A DNA stretch of 51,029 nucleotides. Source: an uncultured Opitutia bacterium (GTDB lineage: Bacteria > Verrucomicrobiota > Verrucomicrobiia > Opitutales > Opitutaceae). The notes below the pieces were generated by a model. That model had not been told where the DNA came from. It did not search any database and saw nothing but the letters and a program-made list of their open reading frames with translations. The DNA is taken from NCBI GenBank assembly GCA_903896015.1, contig CAITWF010000099.1, positions 1-51,029 of the forward strand. The letters are read 5' to 3'. Both the position numbers and the translations under genes were made by a program. Below are positions 35,335-45,391 of this stretch, one piece after another. Each line of letters begins with the position of its first letter. Position 1 is the first letter of the stretch.

Positions 35335-37227
35335 TTAGAATTTCCACTCGGCGCCGCCGAACGCGCCGAAACCGAGCGCAGGGTAACCGTTTACTTCCTC
35401 GTATTTTTCATTGAGGAGATTTTCGAAGCGCAGCTTCAGCTTGAGCCGCGAGGTGGCTTGCCAAGCCATGTAGAGGCGCGTGACCGTGTAGTCCTCCTGA
35501 TCGATTTGGGCGAAGGTCTTGGCATCCACATCGCGCCGGTGCGCGGCGAACGTGACGCCGATGCCGGCGCTCAGGCCGCCGCCGAAATCGTGCCACGCGT
35601 CGAGCGAGCCGCTCTGACGCGGTCGCCGGAGGAGGCGTGTGTTGCTCGTGAGGTTTTGTGCCTCAAGGTAGGTGGAACTCGCGCGCGCCGTGACGCCGGG
35701 CAGCGTGGCTTGCGCGGCGAGTTCCGCGCCGCGCGTGCGGGCCTTCTGAATATTGATCTCGGTGGTGAAGTCGGGCGAACTCGCGATCAGATTGGTGAAG
35801 TCGGTGTCGAACCATGTCGCGCTGAGCGTGCCGCGCTTTTGCGCGAAATAATAATCCACGCCGGCGTCCCAACCGTGCGCCTGTTCGGGTTTGAGAATCC
35901 GTGAGGGGGTGTCGTAGAAAGAGCCGTGGTAGAACGCGCTTTGCCCATAAAGATCGAGGAAGCTCGGCGAACGAAACGCAGTGCCGTAGCTCGCGCGTAA
36001 TTTCACATTGCGCTGCGCGACGAGCCACGCGGCGGTGACGCGACCGGTGGTCGCTCGGCCGAAGGTGTCGAAGTCATCGCTGCGGAGTCCGCCAGTGAGA
36101 TAAACGTTTTCGATCGGCGAATATTCGTCTTGGGCGAAAACTGCGAGGAGCGACTGATGCTTGTCGATGTTGCCGAAGCCGGTGTTGACCGTGTGGTTCG
36201 CCTCGGCGGTGAAGCCGGCGGTAATCTTTTGGCGATCGAAGCCGATGTAGGTCGTCTGCGTGTCGAGGACGGCGCGGCGGTTTTTCACGACGGTGATGCC
36301 GGTGACGCGACCGGCGCGCGGCGTGAGCGCGACGAAACGCCGATCCTGGCCGCCGAGGATTGCGTGGGCGGTCCACGCGTCGGCGAGCTTCACGTCGGCG
36401 AAGGCGGTCGCGAGGACGTTGTCCTCGCGCTCGGAGTTGTCGGGATCGTTGGTGTATTTATCGCCGGGATCACCGTAGTCGCCGTGAAACCAGCGCAGCG
36501 TGCCGCCGACGCTCGCGCGCTCGTTCACGGTGTGGTCGAAGCGCAGCGCGGAGGTGTCCGAGTTGAAATAATTATTCGCGCGATCGTTCATGGTGCGGCT
36601 ACCCTGCGTGGAGAAATTCCACGCGTTCGCGCCTTGCGCGCCGCGGGCGGCGAGGGCGCCTTGCACCGTGCCGAAGCTGCCGGTTTCGACCGACACGCTC
36701 CCCGTGGGTGCGCCGGCGCCACGCTGGGCGCGCAGTGAGATCACGCCGCCGACGGCCTCGCCGCCGTAGAGCGTGCTCTGCGGGCCGTGCGCGATCTCGA
36801 GGTCGTCGCACGCGCCGACGCACGAGCCGCCGAGCATCACTTGGTAGTCGGTGTTGGGATCGTTGGAGCGGAGGCCGTCGATGAGGAAAAGGGTTTGGTT
36901 GGAGTTGGAGCCGCGCAGGAAGAGCGAGCTGCTCGCGCCATTCGCGCCGGAAGCGAAGAGCGGGGTGCCGGCGACACCGCCGAGCGCGGCGGAGAGCGAC
37001 GAGATTTGCCGGCGCGCGAGTTCATCCGCGGTGATGACGTCGATGGCGGAGCCGATCGTCTGCGCGTCGGCGGGCGTGCGCGTCGCGGTGGTGATGAACG
37101 GTTCGAGCGGCGTCGCCATCGCCGGGTTTTGGGCGCGCGCGGGCACGTGGAACGCGAGCGCAACGAATGCGCCGACGGTGATCGACAGCCGGTGCGCAAG
37201 GCGCGCCGGCGAAGGGAGCATTGACAT
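35335..37227 (-). CDS. btuB: BtuB-like TonB-dependent cobalamin receptor
   Basis: The 630-residue protein has a signal peptide (about 1-33), a TonB box region EPFITTATRTP (41-51), a plug with LFLRGSNSNQTLFLIDGLRSND, IEIAHGPQS-like LEIAHGPQSTLYGGEAVGGVI, and a barrel ending in GAEWKF, the expected C-terminal Phe. Size and plug sequence match BtuB-type vitamin B12 transporters. A cobalamin riboswitch lies in its leader and metH is its divergent neighbour, so B12 import is strongly supported. Expression should fall when adenosylcobalamin binds the leader. I selected the ATG giving MSMLPSPARLAH; an internal ATG two codons later and an upstream ATG are alternatives. No btuCDF genes are adjacent. 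Confidence 0.93.
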   Translation of the reverse strand: MSMLPSPARLAHRLSITVGAFVALAFHVPARAQNPAMATPLEPFITTATRTPADAQTIGSAIDVITADELARRQISSLSAALGGVAGTPLFASGANGASSSLFLRGSNSNQTLFLIDGLRSNDPNTDYQVMLGGSCVGACDDLEIAHGPQSTLYGGEAVGGVISLRAQRGAGAPTGSVSVETGSFGTVQGALAARGAQGANAWNFSTQGSRTMNDRANNYFNSDTSALRFDHTVNERASVGGTLRWFHGDYGDPGDKYTNDPDNSEREDNVLATAFADVKLADAWTAHAILGGQDRRFVALTPRAGRVTGITVVKNRRAVLDTQTTYIGFDRQKITAGFTAEANHTVNTGFGNIDKHQSLLAVFAQDEYSPIENVYLTGGLRSDDFDTFGRATTGRVTAAWLVAQRNVKLRASYGTAFRSPSFLDLYGQSAFYHGSFYDTPSRILKPEQAHGWDAGVDYYFAQKRGTLSATWFDTDFTNLIASSPDFTTEINIQKARTRGAELAAQATLPGVTARASSTYLEAQNLTSNTRLLRRPRQSGSLDAWHDFGGGLSAGIGVTFAAHRRDVDAKTFAQIDQEDYTVTRLYMAWQATSRLKLKLRFENLLNEKYEEVNGYPALGFGAFGGAEWKF

Positions 37228-37354
37228 GTGGATGGCGTGGCGAGGCGGGAAGAGCAGACCATCCATCGGGCCCGAGGGACGTTTCCACTTTCACGCTTCA
37301 TTATTGCGATGAAGTTTCGCGCTTCGCCGCCGCAAAGTTCGCGGCGAAATGCGG

Positions 37355-37550
37355 GGATGTTTTCCGGGGCAGATGTTCGGACTCCGCAGATCTCGTCCTC
37401 GCGGGACGTCCTCGCCTCCGCCTTCACCGGTTGCCCGATTGGCTGTGCTCCCGCTCGCGCGAGATGGAGGTCTGTGATGCGTTACCGCAGCGCAACTGTG
37501 GCCGGCTTTCACGGCCTTCCCTGATTCCCGGAACGTTGAAAGAACCCTGA
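37355..37550 (-). ncRNA. Cobalamin riboswitch in the leader of the BtuB-like gene
   Basis: Read on the minus strand, the leader shows the conserved parts in order: a GTTCCGGGAATCAGGGAA segment, GGCCGTGAAAGCCGGCC, then CAGTTGCGCTGCGGTAAC matching the CCGCAACTGTAA-type core. After a variable stem region comes a B12-box-like AGTCCGAACATCTGCC (plus-strand 37368-37384). The 3' edge is about 130 bases before the receptor ATG, enough for an expression platform. Known riboswitches of this class reduce expression when adenosylcobalamin is bound. Limits are approximate because no covariance search could be run. The remainder of the 449-base region between the receptor gene and metH holds no other feature I can support. 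Confidence 0.9.
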
Positions 37551-37676
37551 CGCCGCCACCTCACCGCGCCTGCGTCGCACGAGCAAGGGCAATGTGTGTC
37601 ACCACGCATCAACGCATGGCGATTTGTCGATGCGAAGCCTTGCCAAACCCAGGCGGCGTCCTATCGTTCGCCGTCC

Positions 37677-40600
37677 ATGTCAAAACCCGCGTCCGCCATG
37701 ACCGAAGCCGAAATCGCCCTGCGCCGCAGCCTCGCGGAGCGCATGGTGATCATCGACGGCGCCATGGGCACGACCATTCGTTCCTACAACATCACTGAGC
37801 AGCAGGCGCGCGGCGAGCGGTTCAAGGACGCCCCGAAGGACCTTAAAAACAACGGCGACATCTACTCGCTCACCTGCCCGGATCAGATCAGCGACATCCA
37901 CCGGCGCTTTCTCGACGCCGGCGCGGACATCATTGAAACCAACACCTTTTCCGCCACGGCGATCGGCCAGAGTGAATTTTTCATCGAAGACCCGCGCGAG
38001 AAGGGCGGACGGAAAGACCCGGAGTTCTACCAAGAGGTCATCGAAAACAAATTCCTCCATGAACTCGCGCACGACATTAACTTTCACTCGGCGCGTCAGT
38101 GCCGCATCTGCGCCGATCGCGCCGCGGCGCAAACCGGTCGCCGCCGCTACGTCGCGGGTGCCGTCGGGCCGCTGACGGTGTCGCTCTCGGTTTCGCCCGA
38201 CGCGGACGACGCCGGATTCCGCGTGATCAACTTCGATCAGGTGAAGGCCGACTACCGCCGCCAGGTGCGCTCACTGATCGCGGGCGGCGTCGATCTCCTG
38301 CTCGTCGAAACGATTTTCGATGCGCTGAACGCCAAGGCCGCGCTCGTCGCGATTCAGGAGGTCTTCGCCGAGGACAAAATTCGCCTGCCGCTGATGATTT
38401 CCGCGGCGGTCGGCCGCGGTGGTGAAACGATGATATCGGCGCAGACGATCGGCGCGTTTTGGAACGCCGTCCGCCACACGAACCCCCTTTCTGTCGGCCT
38501 CAACTGCTCGATCGGTCCTGACCTGATGCGACCGTTTCTCGCCGAGCTCGCAGGCAAGAGCGATACCTTCGTCTCTGCCTACCCTAACGCTGGCCTGCCG
38601 AATCCACTCACGCCGACCGGCTTCGATCTCGGGCCGGAGGACATGGCGCGCTTCATGGGCGAGTTTGCCGACAATCATCTCTGCAATATCGCCGGCGGCT
38701 GCTGCGGTAATACCCCTGAGCACATCGCCGCGGTCGCGCGCGCCCTCGCGCCAAAGCCCGCGCGCTCGCTCACGATCATGAAGCCCGAGTTCGCGCTCTC
38801 CGGCTCGCTACCGTACGTGCAGCAGTCGGGCACGTTCCTGATGATCGGCGAGCGCACGAATGTCGCGGGCTCGCCGAAATTCGCGAAGCTGATCAAGGAA
38901 GGGAAATTTGAGGAGGCGGTCTCCGTCGCGCGCCAGCAGGTTGAGGGCGGCGCCAACGTCATCGATGTGTGCATGGACGAGGGCCTGATCGACGGCGTCG
39001 CGGCGATGACGCGTTTCCTGAAACTCTGCGGCAGCGAGCCCGAGGTCGCAAAGGTGCCGATCATGGTCGACTCGTCGAAGTGGGAAGTGATCGAAGCGGG
39101 CCTAAAATGTCTTCAGGGCAAGGGCATCGTGAACTCGATCTCGCTCAAGGAGGGCGAAGCGAAGTTTCTGGAGCAGGCGCGGCTCGTCCGCCGCTACGGT
39201 GCGGCGGTGGTCGTGATGGCGTTCGACGAGCAGGGTCAGGCGGCATCGCTCGCCGACAAGATTCGCATCGCCGAGCGCGCTTATCGGCTGCTCGTGGACA
39301 CCGTCGGCTTTCCGCCGGAGGACATCATTTTCGATCCCAACATCCTTACGGTCGGCACCGGCATCGAGGAGCACAACAACTACGCGGTGGATTTCATCGA
39401 GGCCACGCGGTGGATCAAAGCAAACCTCCCGCACGCGAAGGTGAGCGGCGGCGTGTCGAACATCTCGTTCGCTTTCCGCGGCAACAATCCCGTGCGCGAG
39501 GCGATGCATGCGGCGTTTCTCTACCACGCGATCAAGGCCGGCATGGACATGGGCATCGTCAACCCCGGCATGCTAGAGGTCTACGAGGAAGTGCCGAAAG
39601 ACTTGCTCGCGCTCGTCGAGGACGTGTTGCTCAACCGCCGGCCCGACGCCACTGAGCGCCTCGTCGAGTATGGCGAAAAACTGAAGGCCGCCGGCACCGC
39701 CAACGATCCGAAGGCCGCGGCCGAGACGGTCGAGGCCTGGCGCAACGGCACCGTCGAGGAGCGTCTAGCGCACGCGCTCGTGAAAGGCATCGACGCCTGG
39801 ATCGATCGCGACACCGAGGAAGCGCGCCTGAAATACGGGAAGCCGCTGCTCATCATCGAAGGGCCGCTGATGGACGGCATGCGCGTGGTCGGGGACTTGT
39901 TTGGCTCGGGCAAAATGTTTCTCCCGCAGGTCGTGAAGTCCGCACGCGTGATGAAGAAGGCCGTCGCGTATCTCCAGCCCTACATGGAAGCGGAGAAGGC
40001 TGCGCTCGTTGCGTCTGGCGGCGTCGCCCGCGCGCAGGGAAAAATCGTCATGGCGACCGTCAAGGGCGACGTGCACGACATCGGCAAGAATATCGTCGGC
40101 GTCGTCCTCGCCTGCAACAACTACGAGGTCTTCGATCTCGGCGTGATGGTGTCGTGTGAAAAAATCCTCGCGGCGGCGAAGGAGAAGGGCGCCGACGTCA
40201 TCGGCCTCTCCGGCCTCATCACCCCGTCGCTCGACGAGATGGTGCACAACGCGAAGGAAATGCAGCGGCTTGGCCTCAAACTGCCGCTCCTGATCGGCGG
40301 CGCCACCACGTCCGCCGCGCACACCGCTGTGAAGATCGCGCCGCACTACGACGAACCGGTCGTGCATGTGCTCGATGCCTCGCGTGTGATCGGTGTCGTC
40401 TCGAAGCTCCTCAGCCCCGAGCAGAAGGCGCTCTACGTCGCCGAGGTGAAGGCCAAGCAGGAAACCCAGCGCGTCGAATTTGGCGAACGCCAGAACAAGC
40501 GCCCGCTGCTTTCGCTCGCCGACGCGCGCGCGCGGAAACAGAACTTTGATTGGGCAGCCGTCGACATTCCGCGCCCCGAATTTTTCGGTACTAACGTGTT

Positions 40601-41492
40601 TTCCACGGAGGCCGCTGGCGGTCTATCGCTGGACGAGATCGTCGCTTTCATCGACTGGAGTCCGTTCTTTAGCGCGTGGGAGCTCCACGGTCGCTACCCG
40701 GAAATTCTTACCGACGCCGTCGTCGGCGCCGAGGCCACGAAGCTTTTCGCCGACGCGCAGAAACTCCTCGCGCAGATCGTCGCCGAAAAACGCTTCGCGG
40801 CGAAAGCTGTGATCGCCTTCTGGCCCGCCAACGCCGTCGGCGACAGCATTGAGGTCTACACTGACGAGCAGCGCAGCCGCGTGCTCGGCCAGTTTCACTG
40901 CCTCCGCCAGCAACTCTCGAAGCCGGCCGACCAGTTCAATCACTCGCTCGCGGACTTCATCGCCCCGAAGGACAGCGGCCGGATCGATTACGTGGGCGGC
41001 TTCGCGGTCACGGCCGGCCACGGCGTGGAGGAGTTCGCCGCCGGCTTCCGCGCGAAGCACGACGACTACTCCGCCATCATGGTGCAGTCGCTCGGCGATC
41101 GACTCGCCGAGGCGCTCGCCGAACTGATGCACAAGCGGGCCCGTGATTTCTGCGGCTTCGGGAAGACCGAGAACCTCGCGATGAAGGACATCATCCGCGA
41201 AAAATACCGAGGCATCCGCCCCGCGCCCGGCTATCCCGCGTGCCCCGATCACACCGAAAAGCCGCCGCTCTTCGCTCTGCTCGACGCGACTGCCGCCACC
41301 GGCATCACGCTCACCGAGAGCAACGCCATGCATCCCGCAAGCAGCGTGAGCGGCCTGTATTTCAACCACCCCGATTCAAAATACTTCGCCGTCGGTAAGG
41401 TCGGAAGAGATCAGGTTGAGGAATACGCCGCGCGGAAAAAGATCCCTGTCGCCGAGGCGGAGAAATGGCTCGGGCCGTATCTCGATTATTGA
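37677..41492 (+). CDS. metH: Cobalamin-dependent methionine synthase
   Basis: MetH transfers a methyl group from 5-methyltetrahydrofolate through cobalamin to homocysteine. All four modules are present in 1271 residues. The homocysteine domain has zinc ligands Cys277 (VGLNCSIGP) and Cys342/343 (GGCCGNT). The pterin domain includes [16 protein letters not shown] and [11 protein letters not shown]. The cobalamin domain has the DVHDIGKN motif, with Asp798 and the lower-ligand His800, then [11 protein letters not shown] and LIGGATTS. The C-terminal AdoMet activation domain includes [15 protein letters not shown]. The length is close to the 1227 residues of the E. coli enzyme. I chose the ATG giving [12 protein letters not shown]; the frame continues 27 codons upstream into non-conserved sequence. 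It diverges from the B12 receptor gene, which fits its cofactor need; no riboswitch was seen on its own strand. Confidence 0.98.
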   Translation: MSKPASAMTEAEIALRRSLAERMVIIDGAMGTTIRSYNITEQQARGERFKDAPKDLKNNGDIYSLTCPDQISDIHRRFLDAGADIIETNTFSATAIGQSEFFIEDPREKGGRKDPEFYQEVIENKFLHELAHDINFHSARQCRICADRAAAQTGRRRYVAGAVGPLTVSLSVSPDADDAGFRVINFDQVKADYRRQVRSLIAGGVDLLLVETIFDALNAKAALVAIQEVFAEDKIRLPLMISAAVGRGGETMISAQTIGAFWNAVRHTNPLSVGLNCSIGPDLMRPFLAELAGKSDTFVSAYPNAGLPNPLTPTGFDLGPEDMARFMGEFADNHLCNIAGGCCGNTPEHIAAVARALAPKPARSLTIMKPEFALSGSLPYVQQSGTFLMIGERTNVAGSPKFAKLIKEGKFEEAVSVARQQVEGGANVIDVCMDEGLIDGVAAMTRFLKLCGSEPEVAKVPIMVDSSKWEVIEAGLKCLQGKGIVNSISLKEGEAKFLEQARLVRRYGAAVVVMAFDEQGQAASLADKIRIAERAYRLLVDTVGFPPEDIIFDPNILTVGTGIEEHNNYAVDFIEATRWIKANLPHAKVSGGVSNISFAFRGNNPVREAMHAAFLYHAIKAGMDMGIVNPGMLEVYEEVPKDLLALVEDVLLNRRPDATERLVEYGEKLKAAGTANDPKAAAETVEAWRNGTVEERLAHALVKGIDAWIDRDTEEARLKYGKPLLIIEGPLMDGMRVVGDLFGSGKMFLPQVVKSARVMKKAVAYLQPYMEAEKAALVASGGVARAQGKIVMATVKGDVHDIGKNIVGVVLACNNYEVFDLGVMVSCEKILAAAKEKGADVIGLSGLITPSLDEMVHNAKEMQRLGLKLPLLIGGATTSAAHTAVKIAPHYDEPVVHVLDASRVIGVVSKLLSPEQKALYVAEVKAKQETQRVEFGERQNKRPLLSLADARARKQNFDWAAVDIPRPEFFGTNVFSTEAAGGLSLDEIVAFIDWSPFFSAWELHGRYPEILTDAVVGAEATKLFADAQKLLAQIVAEKRFAAKAVIAFWPANAVGDSIEVYTDEQRSRVLGQFHCLRQQLSKPADQFNHSLADFIAPKDSGRIDYVGGFAVTAGHGVEEFAAGFRAKHDDYSAIMVQSLGDRLAEALAELMHKRARDFCGFGKTENLAMKDIIREKYRGIRPAPGYPACPDHTEKPPLFALLDATAATGITLTESNAMHPASSVSGLYFNHPDSKYFAVGKVGRDQVEEYAARKKIPVAEAEKWLGPYLDY

Positions 41493-41512
41493 ACTGATTG
41501 TAATGGACGGCC

Positions 41513-41728
41513 ATGGTGACGTGTCCGATGAAGCTGAAACGCGGCACCAAGGTTTTTTATCAGGGTATCAGCCGCGAAACTTGGGGGCCGTTCAACGTTC
41601 CATTAGTGCGCCCGTGGATTTCCTTCGGTCTGTTATTTACGAAGAAGAATAGCGATCGCGGCCGTCCAAGACTGCAATACCTCAACGTCACAAAAAACCG
41701 TGGTGGAAGTTTTGGTGACCCGCTCTAG
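41513..41728 (+). CDS. Possible small protein of unknown function
   Basis: A 71-codon frame lies in the 268-base gap between metH and the DUF4256 gene. The predicted product is basic (MKLKRGTKVFYQG, then FTKKNSDRGRPRLQ), with one mildly hydrophobic stretch in the middle and no recognised domain. Base composition is lower in GC than the neighbours. Competing frames cover the same bases and no good ribosome-binding site is evident, so it may well be non-coding. Confidence 0.2.
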   Translation: MVTCPMKLKRGTKVFYQGISRETWGPFNVPLVRPWISFGLLFTKKNSDRGRPRLQYLNVTKNRGGSFGDPL

Positions 41729-41760
41729 CTTTTTGCTGAAGGATACATTCACGAATTTCC

Positions 41761-42333
41761 ATGAAAGCTGCCAAAACCAAGAAGGAGTTCTCACCCAAAC
41801 AACGCGATGAACTCCTCGGCGTCTTGCAGGAGCGCTTCGAGAAAAACTCGCAGCGTCACACCGGGCTCGACTGGGCGAAGGTGAAGGCGCGGCTCGACGC
41901 GAATCCCGACAAGCTTTGGTCGCTCGGCGAGATGGAGCGCACGGGCGGCGAGCCGGACGTCGTCGGGCAGGACAAGAAGACGGGCGAGTTTCTTTTCTTC
42001 GATTGCGCGGCGCAGAGTCCGGACGCGCGCGCGAGTTTATGCTACGATCGCGCGGCGTTGGATGGCCGGAAGAAGTTTCCGCCGAAGGGCTGCGTCACGG
42101 AAGCGGCGGCGGTGATCGGTGCGGAGTTGCTGGATGAGACGCAATATTTCGAATTGCAGAAGCTCGGCGAATTCGACGCGAAGACGTCGAGTTGGCTGAA
42201 GACGCCGTCGGAAATCCGGAAACTCGGCGGCGCGATCTACGGCGATAGGCGTTACAACCGCGTTTTTATCGGGCACAACGGTGCCGATTCTTACTACGGC
42301 GGTCGTGGCTTCCGCTGCTGGTTGAAGGTGTGA
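41761..42333 (+). CDS. DUF4256 domain protein
   Basis: The 190-residue cytoplasmic protein matches the DUF4256 family along its whole length. It has WAKVKARLDANPDKLWSLGEMERTGGEPDVV near the start, FFDCAAQSPDARASLCYDRAAL in the middle, and LLDETQYFELQKLGEFDAKTSSWL followed by GGAIYGDRRYNRVFIGHNGA at the end. No reaction is known for the family, and the conserved Cys, His and Asp positions only hint at an enzyme. The 27-base upstream region carries no unusual signal. The gene is convergent with the esterase gene (43 bases between stops). Confidence 0.88.
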   Translation: MKAAKTKKEFSPKQRDELLGVLQERFEKNSQRHTGLDWAKVKARLDANPDKLWSLGEMERTGGEPDVVGQDKKTGEFLFFDCAAQSPDARASLCYDRAALDGRKKFPPKGCVTEAAAVIGAELLDETQYFELQKLGEFDAKTSSWLKTPSEIRKLGGAIYGDRRYNRVFIGHNGADSYYGGRGFRCWLKV

Positions 42334-42376
42334 GCGGCGGGACGCGGCGCCAGGCTGCGCGACCGTCTCGGCCGAT

Positions 42377-43294
42377 CTACTTTGCGGACTTCAACCAGCC
42401 CGCCGCTTTCAGCCAGTCGGCCACGCGATCGGGCCAAGTGGTGACGGTCACTTCGGAGCGACGCAGTCCGTATCCGTGTCCGCCCTTCGGGTAGAGGTGC
42501 AACTCAGCGGGCACGCCGGCTCGTTTTAACGCGACATAGTAAAACAACGCGTTCTCGACGCGCACGGGGTCGTCTTCGGCCATCGCGAGAAAGGTCGGCG
42601 GGGTGGTAGCCGCGCTCACGGCCAGCTCAGGTGCGATGGCGTCGTTCGTTTCCTTCACCGTGAGATAGGCCGGGTAAATCAGCATCACGAAATCTGGTCG
42701 GCAGCTTACCGCATCGGCGGCGTCAATGGTGGGATAGGTGCGCGTCGCGTGCTGGTTGCTGAGCACGGCCGCGAGGTGGCCGCCCGCGGAAAACCCGAGC
42801 ACGCCGATCCGGTGCGGGTCGATGCCGAGTTCGCCGGCCCGTGCGCGCACCAGACCGAGCGCGCGCTGCGCATCCTGCAGGGGCGGCGAGTGCTTTTCGA
42901 GGCCAGCGCGTTTCGGCACGCGGTATTTCAGTAGCACAGCCGTGACGCCGATCGAGTTGAGCCATTCGCAGACTTCGGTGCCCTCAAGATCCATCGCGAG
43001 GATGCTGTAGCCGCCGCCGGGGCAGACGAGCACGGCGGCTCCGGTGTTCTTGGCCGGCGTCGGCGAGTAGATCGTGATCGTCGGCGTGGCGACGTTGCCG
43101 AGCCGGACTACGGGGCGGCCGGCGACGAGTGCGCCATTTGCCTTGGTCGTGTCTGCTTCGGGTGGGAATGCCGCTGTTTCGCCGGGCGCGCGGTCCGGCC
43201 AGAGCGGAAGCGTGGTCGGCGCGGCGGCGAGCCCGGAGACGACAGCGAAGAAAACCAAAACGAATGCGACGGGGTGGAAGCGGGGCGGTTTCAC
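42377..43294 (-). CDS. Secreted alpha/beta-hydrolase (BD-FAE-like esterase)
   Basis: A GTG start gives a 305-residue protein with a signal peptide (1-24). The alpha/beta-hydrolase motifs are the oxyanion segment VCPGGGYSIL, the nucleophile elbow GFSAGGHLA, the acid region AEDDPVRVEN and the catalytic His in GGHGYGL. This set matches bacterial feruloyl/acetyl-xylan esterase-like enzymes that remove acyl groups from plant polysaccharides, as well as general lipases; specificity cannot be fixed. The frame is open far upstream but overlaps the divergent acyltransferase gene there, so the internal GTG is preferred. Confidence 0.88.
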   Translation of the reverse strand: MKPPRFHPVAFVLVFFAVVSGLAAAPTTLPLWPDRAPGETAAFPPEADTTKANGALVAGRPVVRLGNVATPTITIYSPTPAKNTGAAVLVCPGGGYSILAMDLEGTEVCEWLNSIGVTAVLLKYRVPKRAGLEKHSPPLQDAQRALGLVRARAGELGIDPHRIGVLGFSAGGHLAAVLSNQHATRTYPTIDAADAVSCRPDFVMLIYPAYLTVKETNDAIAPELAVSAATTPPTFLAMAEDDPVRVENALFYYVALKRAGVPAELHLYPKGGHGYGLRRSEVTVTTWPDRVADWLKAAGWLKSAK

Positions 43295-43447
43295 ACACGC
43301 TGAATTCAGCGAACCGCCGCCGCAGCGCGAGCGCGAACTGGACGACGCGGACCTGCGCTGCCTCGGCTCAAACCACGCGCCGCGCACCGTGGCCTCGACG
43401 AAGCGAAAAGCGTTGTCTGGCGGCGGGCGCGGGGCAGGTTGGCCGAC

Positions 43448-44593
43448 GTGAGTTCCACCCCTTCCGCGCGGCTGCCGTGGATCGATCACCTGCGGACAGC
43501 GATGATCGTGTTGGTCGTCAACATGCACGCGTCCGTGACCTACAGCCACGTGGGCGAGTGGTATATGATGGCCGATCCGGAGCCGGCGCTTGTGGCGAAG
43601 GTGCCGTTCATCGTGTGGCAGGGCATGCTGCAATCGTTCTTCATGGGGCTGCTGTTTTTCGTGTCGGCGTATTTCGCAGCCGGCTCGATCGCGCGCCGCG
43701 GCCCGGGCCGCTTCGTGCGCGAGCGGCTCGTGCGGCTCGGCCTGCCCGCGCTCTTCTACATGCTGGTGATCCATCCGTTCATCCTGCTCGGGCTGAACCC
43801 GTGGCATCATGACTTCGGCGCGCCGGCGGTGTTTTACGCGCACTATCTCACGTCGGGCCGCTTCCTCGGATCGAGTGGGCCGCTGTGGTTTGCGGTCGCG
43901 CTCCTGCTGTTCTGTCTCGCGCTCGCGGCGTGGACGCGGCCGCGTGTGTCGCCGGTCGTGGTATCGCGATCAAGCGATTTGCCGCCGTCGGCGGGGCTGC
44001 TCGTCGGCTTCGCGCTCTCGCTGGGCCTTGGCTCGTTCGCCGTCCGGCTCGTGCAACCGATCGGGAAGAATATCCTCAACCTGCAGCTCTGTTTCTTCAC
44101 GCAATACGTCGCGTGGTTTCTCGCCGGCCTGCACGCGGCGCGTCACGGCTGGCTGGTGCCGCTCGCGCAATCCGCCCGCGCGCGCCGCGCCGGCGGGCTC
44201 GCGTTGGTCGGCGGTGCGCTGGCGATGCTCGTGCTGCTCCTGGTGGGCTCGCGGCATGCTCCGATCGAGGCGTTCTTCGGGGGCGTACACTGGCAGGCGC
44301 TCGGTCTCGCGGTATGGGAGCAGCTGACCGGACTCGGCCTCGCGCTGGGTGCGCTGACGCTGTCCGCCCGCTTTTTCAATCACGAGACCCGCGCGCTCCG
44401 TTGGCTGGCCGATCGGTCATTCGGCGTCTATGTGCTACACGCGCCGGTGCTGGTCGCGCTGGCGATGGCGTTCCGCGCGCTTCCGTATCACCTTTATGGT
44501 CTGGTGGTGTTGCTGACCTTGGCTGGCCTCGCACTCAGCTTCGCGCTCGCCGACGTGGCGCGACGAGTGCCCGGTCTGCGCAGCATTCTATAG
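43448..44593 (+). CDS. Acyltransferase-3 family membrane protein
   Basis: The 381-residue protein has about ten hydrophobic segments. It opens with the acyltransferase-3 pattern WIDHLRTAMIVLVVNMHASV, where His27 is the expected catalytic residue, and has RFVRERLVRLGLPALFY as the conserved Arg-rich loop. The C-terminal WLADRSFGVYVLHAPVLVAL is also typical. These enzymes acylate sugars, glycans or lipids at the inner membrane. Glucan (OpgC-like) modification is one option. The GTG chosen is one of two close starts (a TTG three codons upstream). It is divergent from the esterase gene with 153 bases between. Confidence 0.88.
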   Translation: MSSTPSARLPWIDHLRTAMIVLVVNMHASVTYSHVGEWYMMADPEPALVAKVPFIVWQGMLQSFFMGLLFFVSAYFAAGSIARRGPGRFVRERLVRLGLPALFYMLVIHPFILLGLNPWHHDFGAPAVFYAHYLTSGRFLGSSGPLWFAVALLLFCLALAAWTRPRVSPVVVSRSSDLPPSAGLLVGFALSLGLGSFAVRLVQPIGKNILNLQLCFFTQYVAWFLAGLHAARHGWLVPLAQSARARRAGGLALVGGALAMLVLLLVGSRHAPIEAFFGGVHWQALGLAVWEQLTGLGLALGALTLSARFFNHETRALRWLADRSFGVYVLHAPVLVALAMAFRALPYHLYGLVVLLTLAGLALSFALADVARRVPGLRSIL

Positions 44594-44644
44594 TTCGATC
44601 GGCGCTGTCGCATAATTCGTTTTCCGTCCCGAAACCCCGCCGTA

Positions 44645-44899
44645 TCAGGCAAGCGAAACGGTAGCCGGGGTGGGCCAACGGCTGAGGAGATGGGCGCGCA
44701 CGAGCGCCTCTTGCGTCTGATTGGATTCCAAGCGAGAGCGGAGGCGCTGGCCGAAAGCGGCCTTAAGCCGGTGCATGGCAGACTCCGCAAGAGAGCGGCG
44801 CTGATAACCGACAGCAACTTTCCAATCCGGACGTCCGAGGAACCGCGCCTCCTCAGTGGCTCGATTGCGTTCGCGCCAGTCGGGGCTAAAGTTACACAC
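44645..44899 (-). pseudogene. IS5-type transposase remnant (C-terminal fragment)
   Basis: The short frame encodes the C-terminal end of a DDE transposase of the IS5 type. The diagnostic stretch is WKVAVGYQRRSLAESAMHRLK, containing the Y-(2)-R-(3)-E-(6)-K pattern around the catalytic Glu, followed by FGQRLRSRL and ALVRAHLLSRW. Only about 75 residues match; the catalytic Asp residues and the N-terminus are missing and the upstream bases do not continue the frame recognisably. No intact terminal repeats were found. It is a decayed insertion sequence in the 450-base gap between the acyltransferase gene and arsR. Confidence 0.82.
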
Positions 44900-44996
44900 T
44901 TCTTAGTGCGAGCGTCATTGGATAGTCGGTCTTCAAGCCGGGCGACTCCTTTGCGGTCCCGATCGGCCGGTCTGCGGGTTCTCTTCTTTAAAATTA

Positions 44997-45021
44997 TTAA
45001 TTTAGGTATTGCTTAATTAAG
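44997..45021. promoter_or_regulatory. AT-rich inverted repeat upstream of arsR (possible operator)
   Basis: TTAATT and AATTAA flank 12 bases, and a perfect 10-bp palindrome CTTAATTAAG forms the right end. This lies 23 bases before the arsR start in an unusually AT-rich stretch of an otherwise GC-rich window. ArsR-type repressors bind such palindromes near their own promoter, so autoregulation is a reasonable inference. No experimental support is possible here. Confidence 0.4.
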
Positions 45022-45043
45022 AAACAACTTAAACAATGCCGGC

Positions 45044-45391
45044 ATGCAGAGCCTCCTCGCCATCGCCGACCCTACGCGGCGGCGCATTGTTGAACTGCTC
45101 GCCGTGAAAGAGCGGACGGCGGGCGAGCTCGTCGAAGAATTCGACATGAGCGCGCCAGCGATTTCCCAGCACTTGAATGTGCTCCGCGAGGCCGGACTCG
45201 TGAAAACCCGCGCCGAAGGCCAGTCGCGCATCCAGTCTCTCAACCCCGACGGCTTCGATGACCTTGAGGCCTGGTTGCAGACGACGCGTTCGATTTGGTC
45301 GAGCCGACTCGACGCCCTCGAGCGTGAGTTGCGCGCCGAGGACGAGGCCAACGCAAAGGCTGCGAAGAAACAGAAAAAAGCTTCCCCATGA
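45044..45391 (+). CDS. ArsR-family winged-helix transcriptional regulator
   Basis: The 115-residue protein shows the ArsR winged-helix pattern: ADPTRRRIVELLAVKERTAGELVEEFDMSAPAISQHLNVLREAGLV, then the wing RAEGQSRIQSLN. The metal-binding Cys pair of classical ArsR/SmtB proteins is absent. It therefore belongs to the non-metal subgroup that often regulates an adjacent AHSA1-type gene. The C-terminus is a Lys/Ala/Glu-rich helix. Its stop overlaps the next start (ATGA), so regulator and SRPBCC protein are cotranslated. It probably represses its own operon through the AT-rich palindrome just upstream. Confidence 0.93.
   Translation: MQSLLAIADPTRRRIVELLAVKERTAGELVEEFDMSAPAISQHLNVLREAGLVKTRAEGQSRIQSLNPDGFDDLEAWLQTTRSIWSSRLDALERELRAEDEANAKAAKKQKKASP

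Noticed and set aside
41416-41652. Plus-strand frame overlapping the end of metH
   Set aside because: It lies mainly inside metH in another frame and has no domain or start signal.
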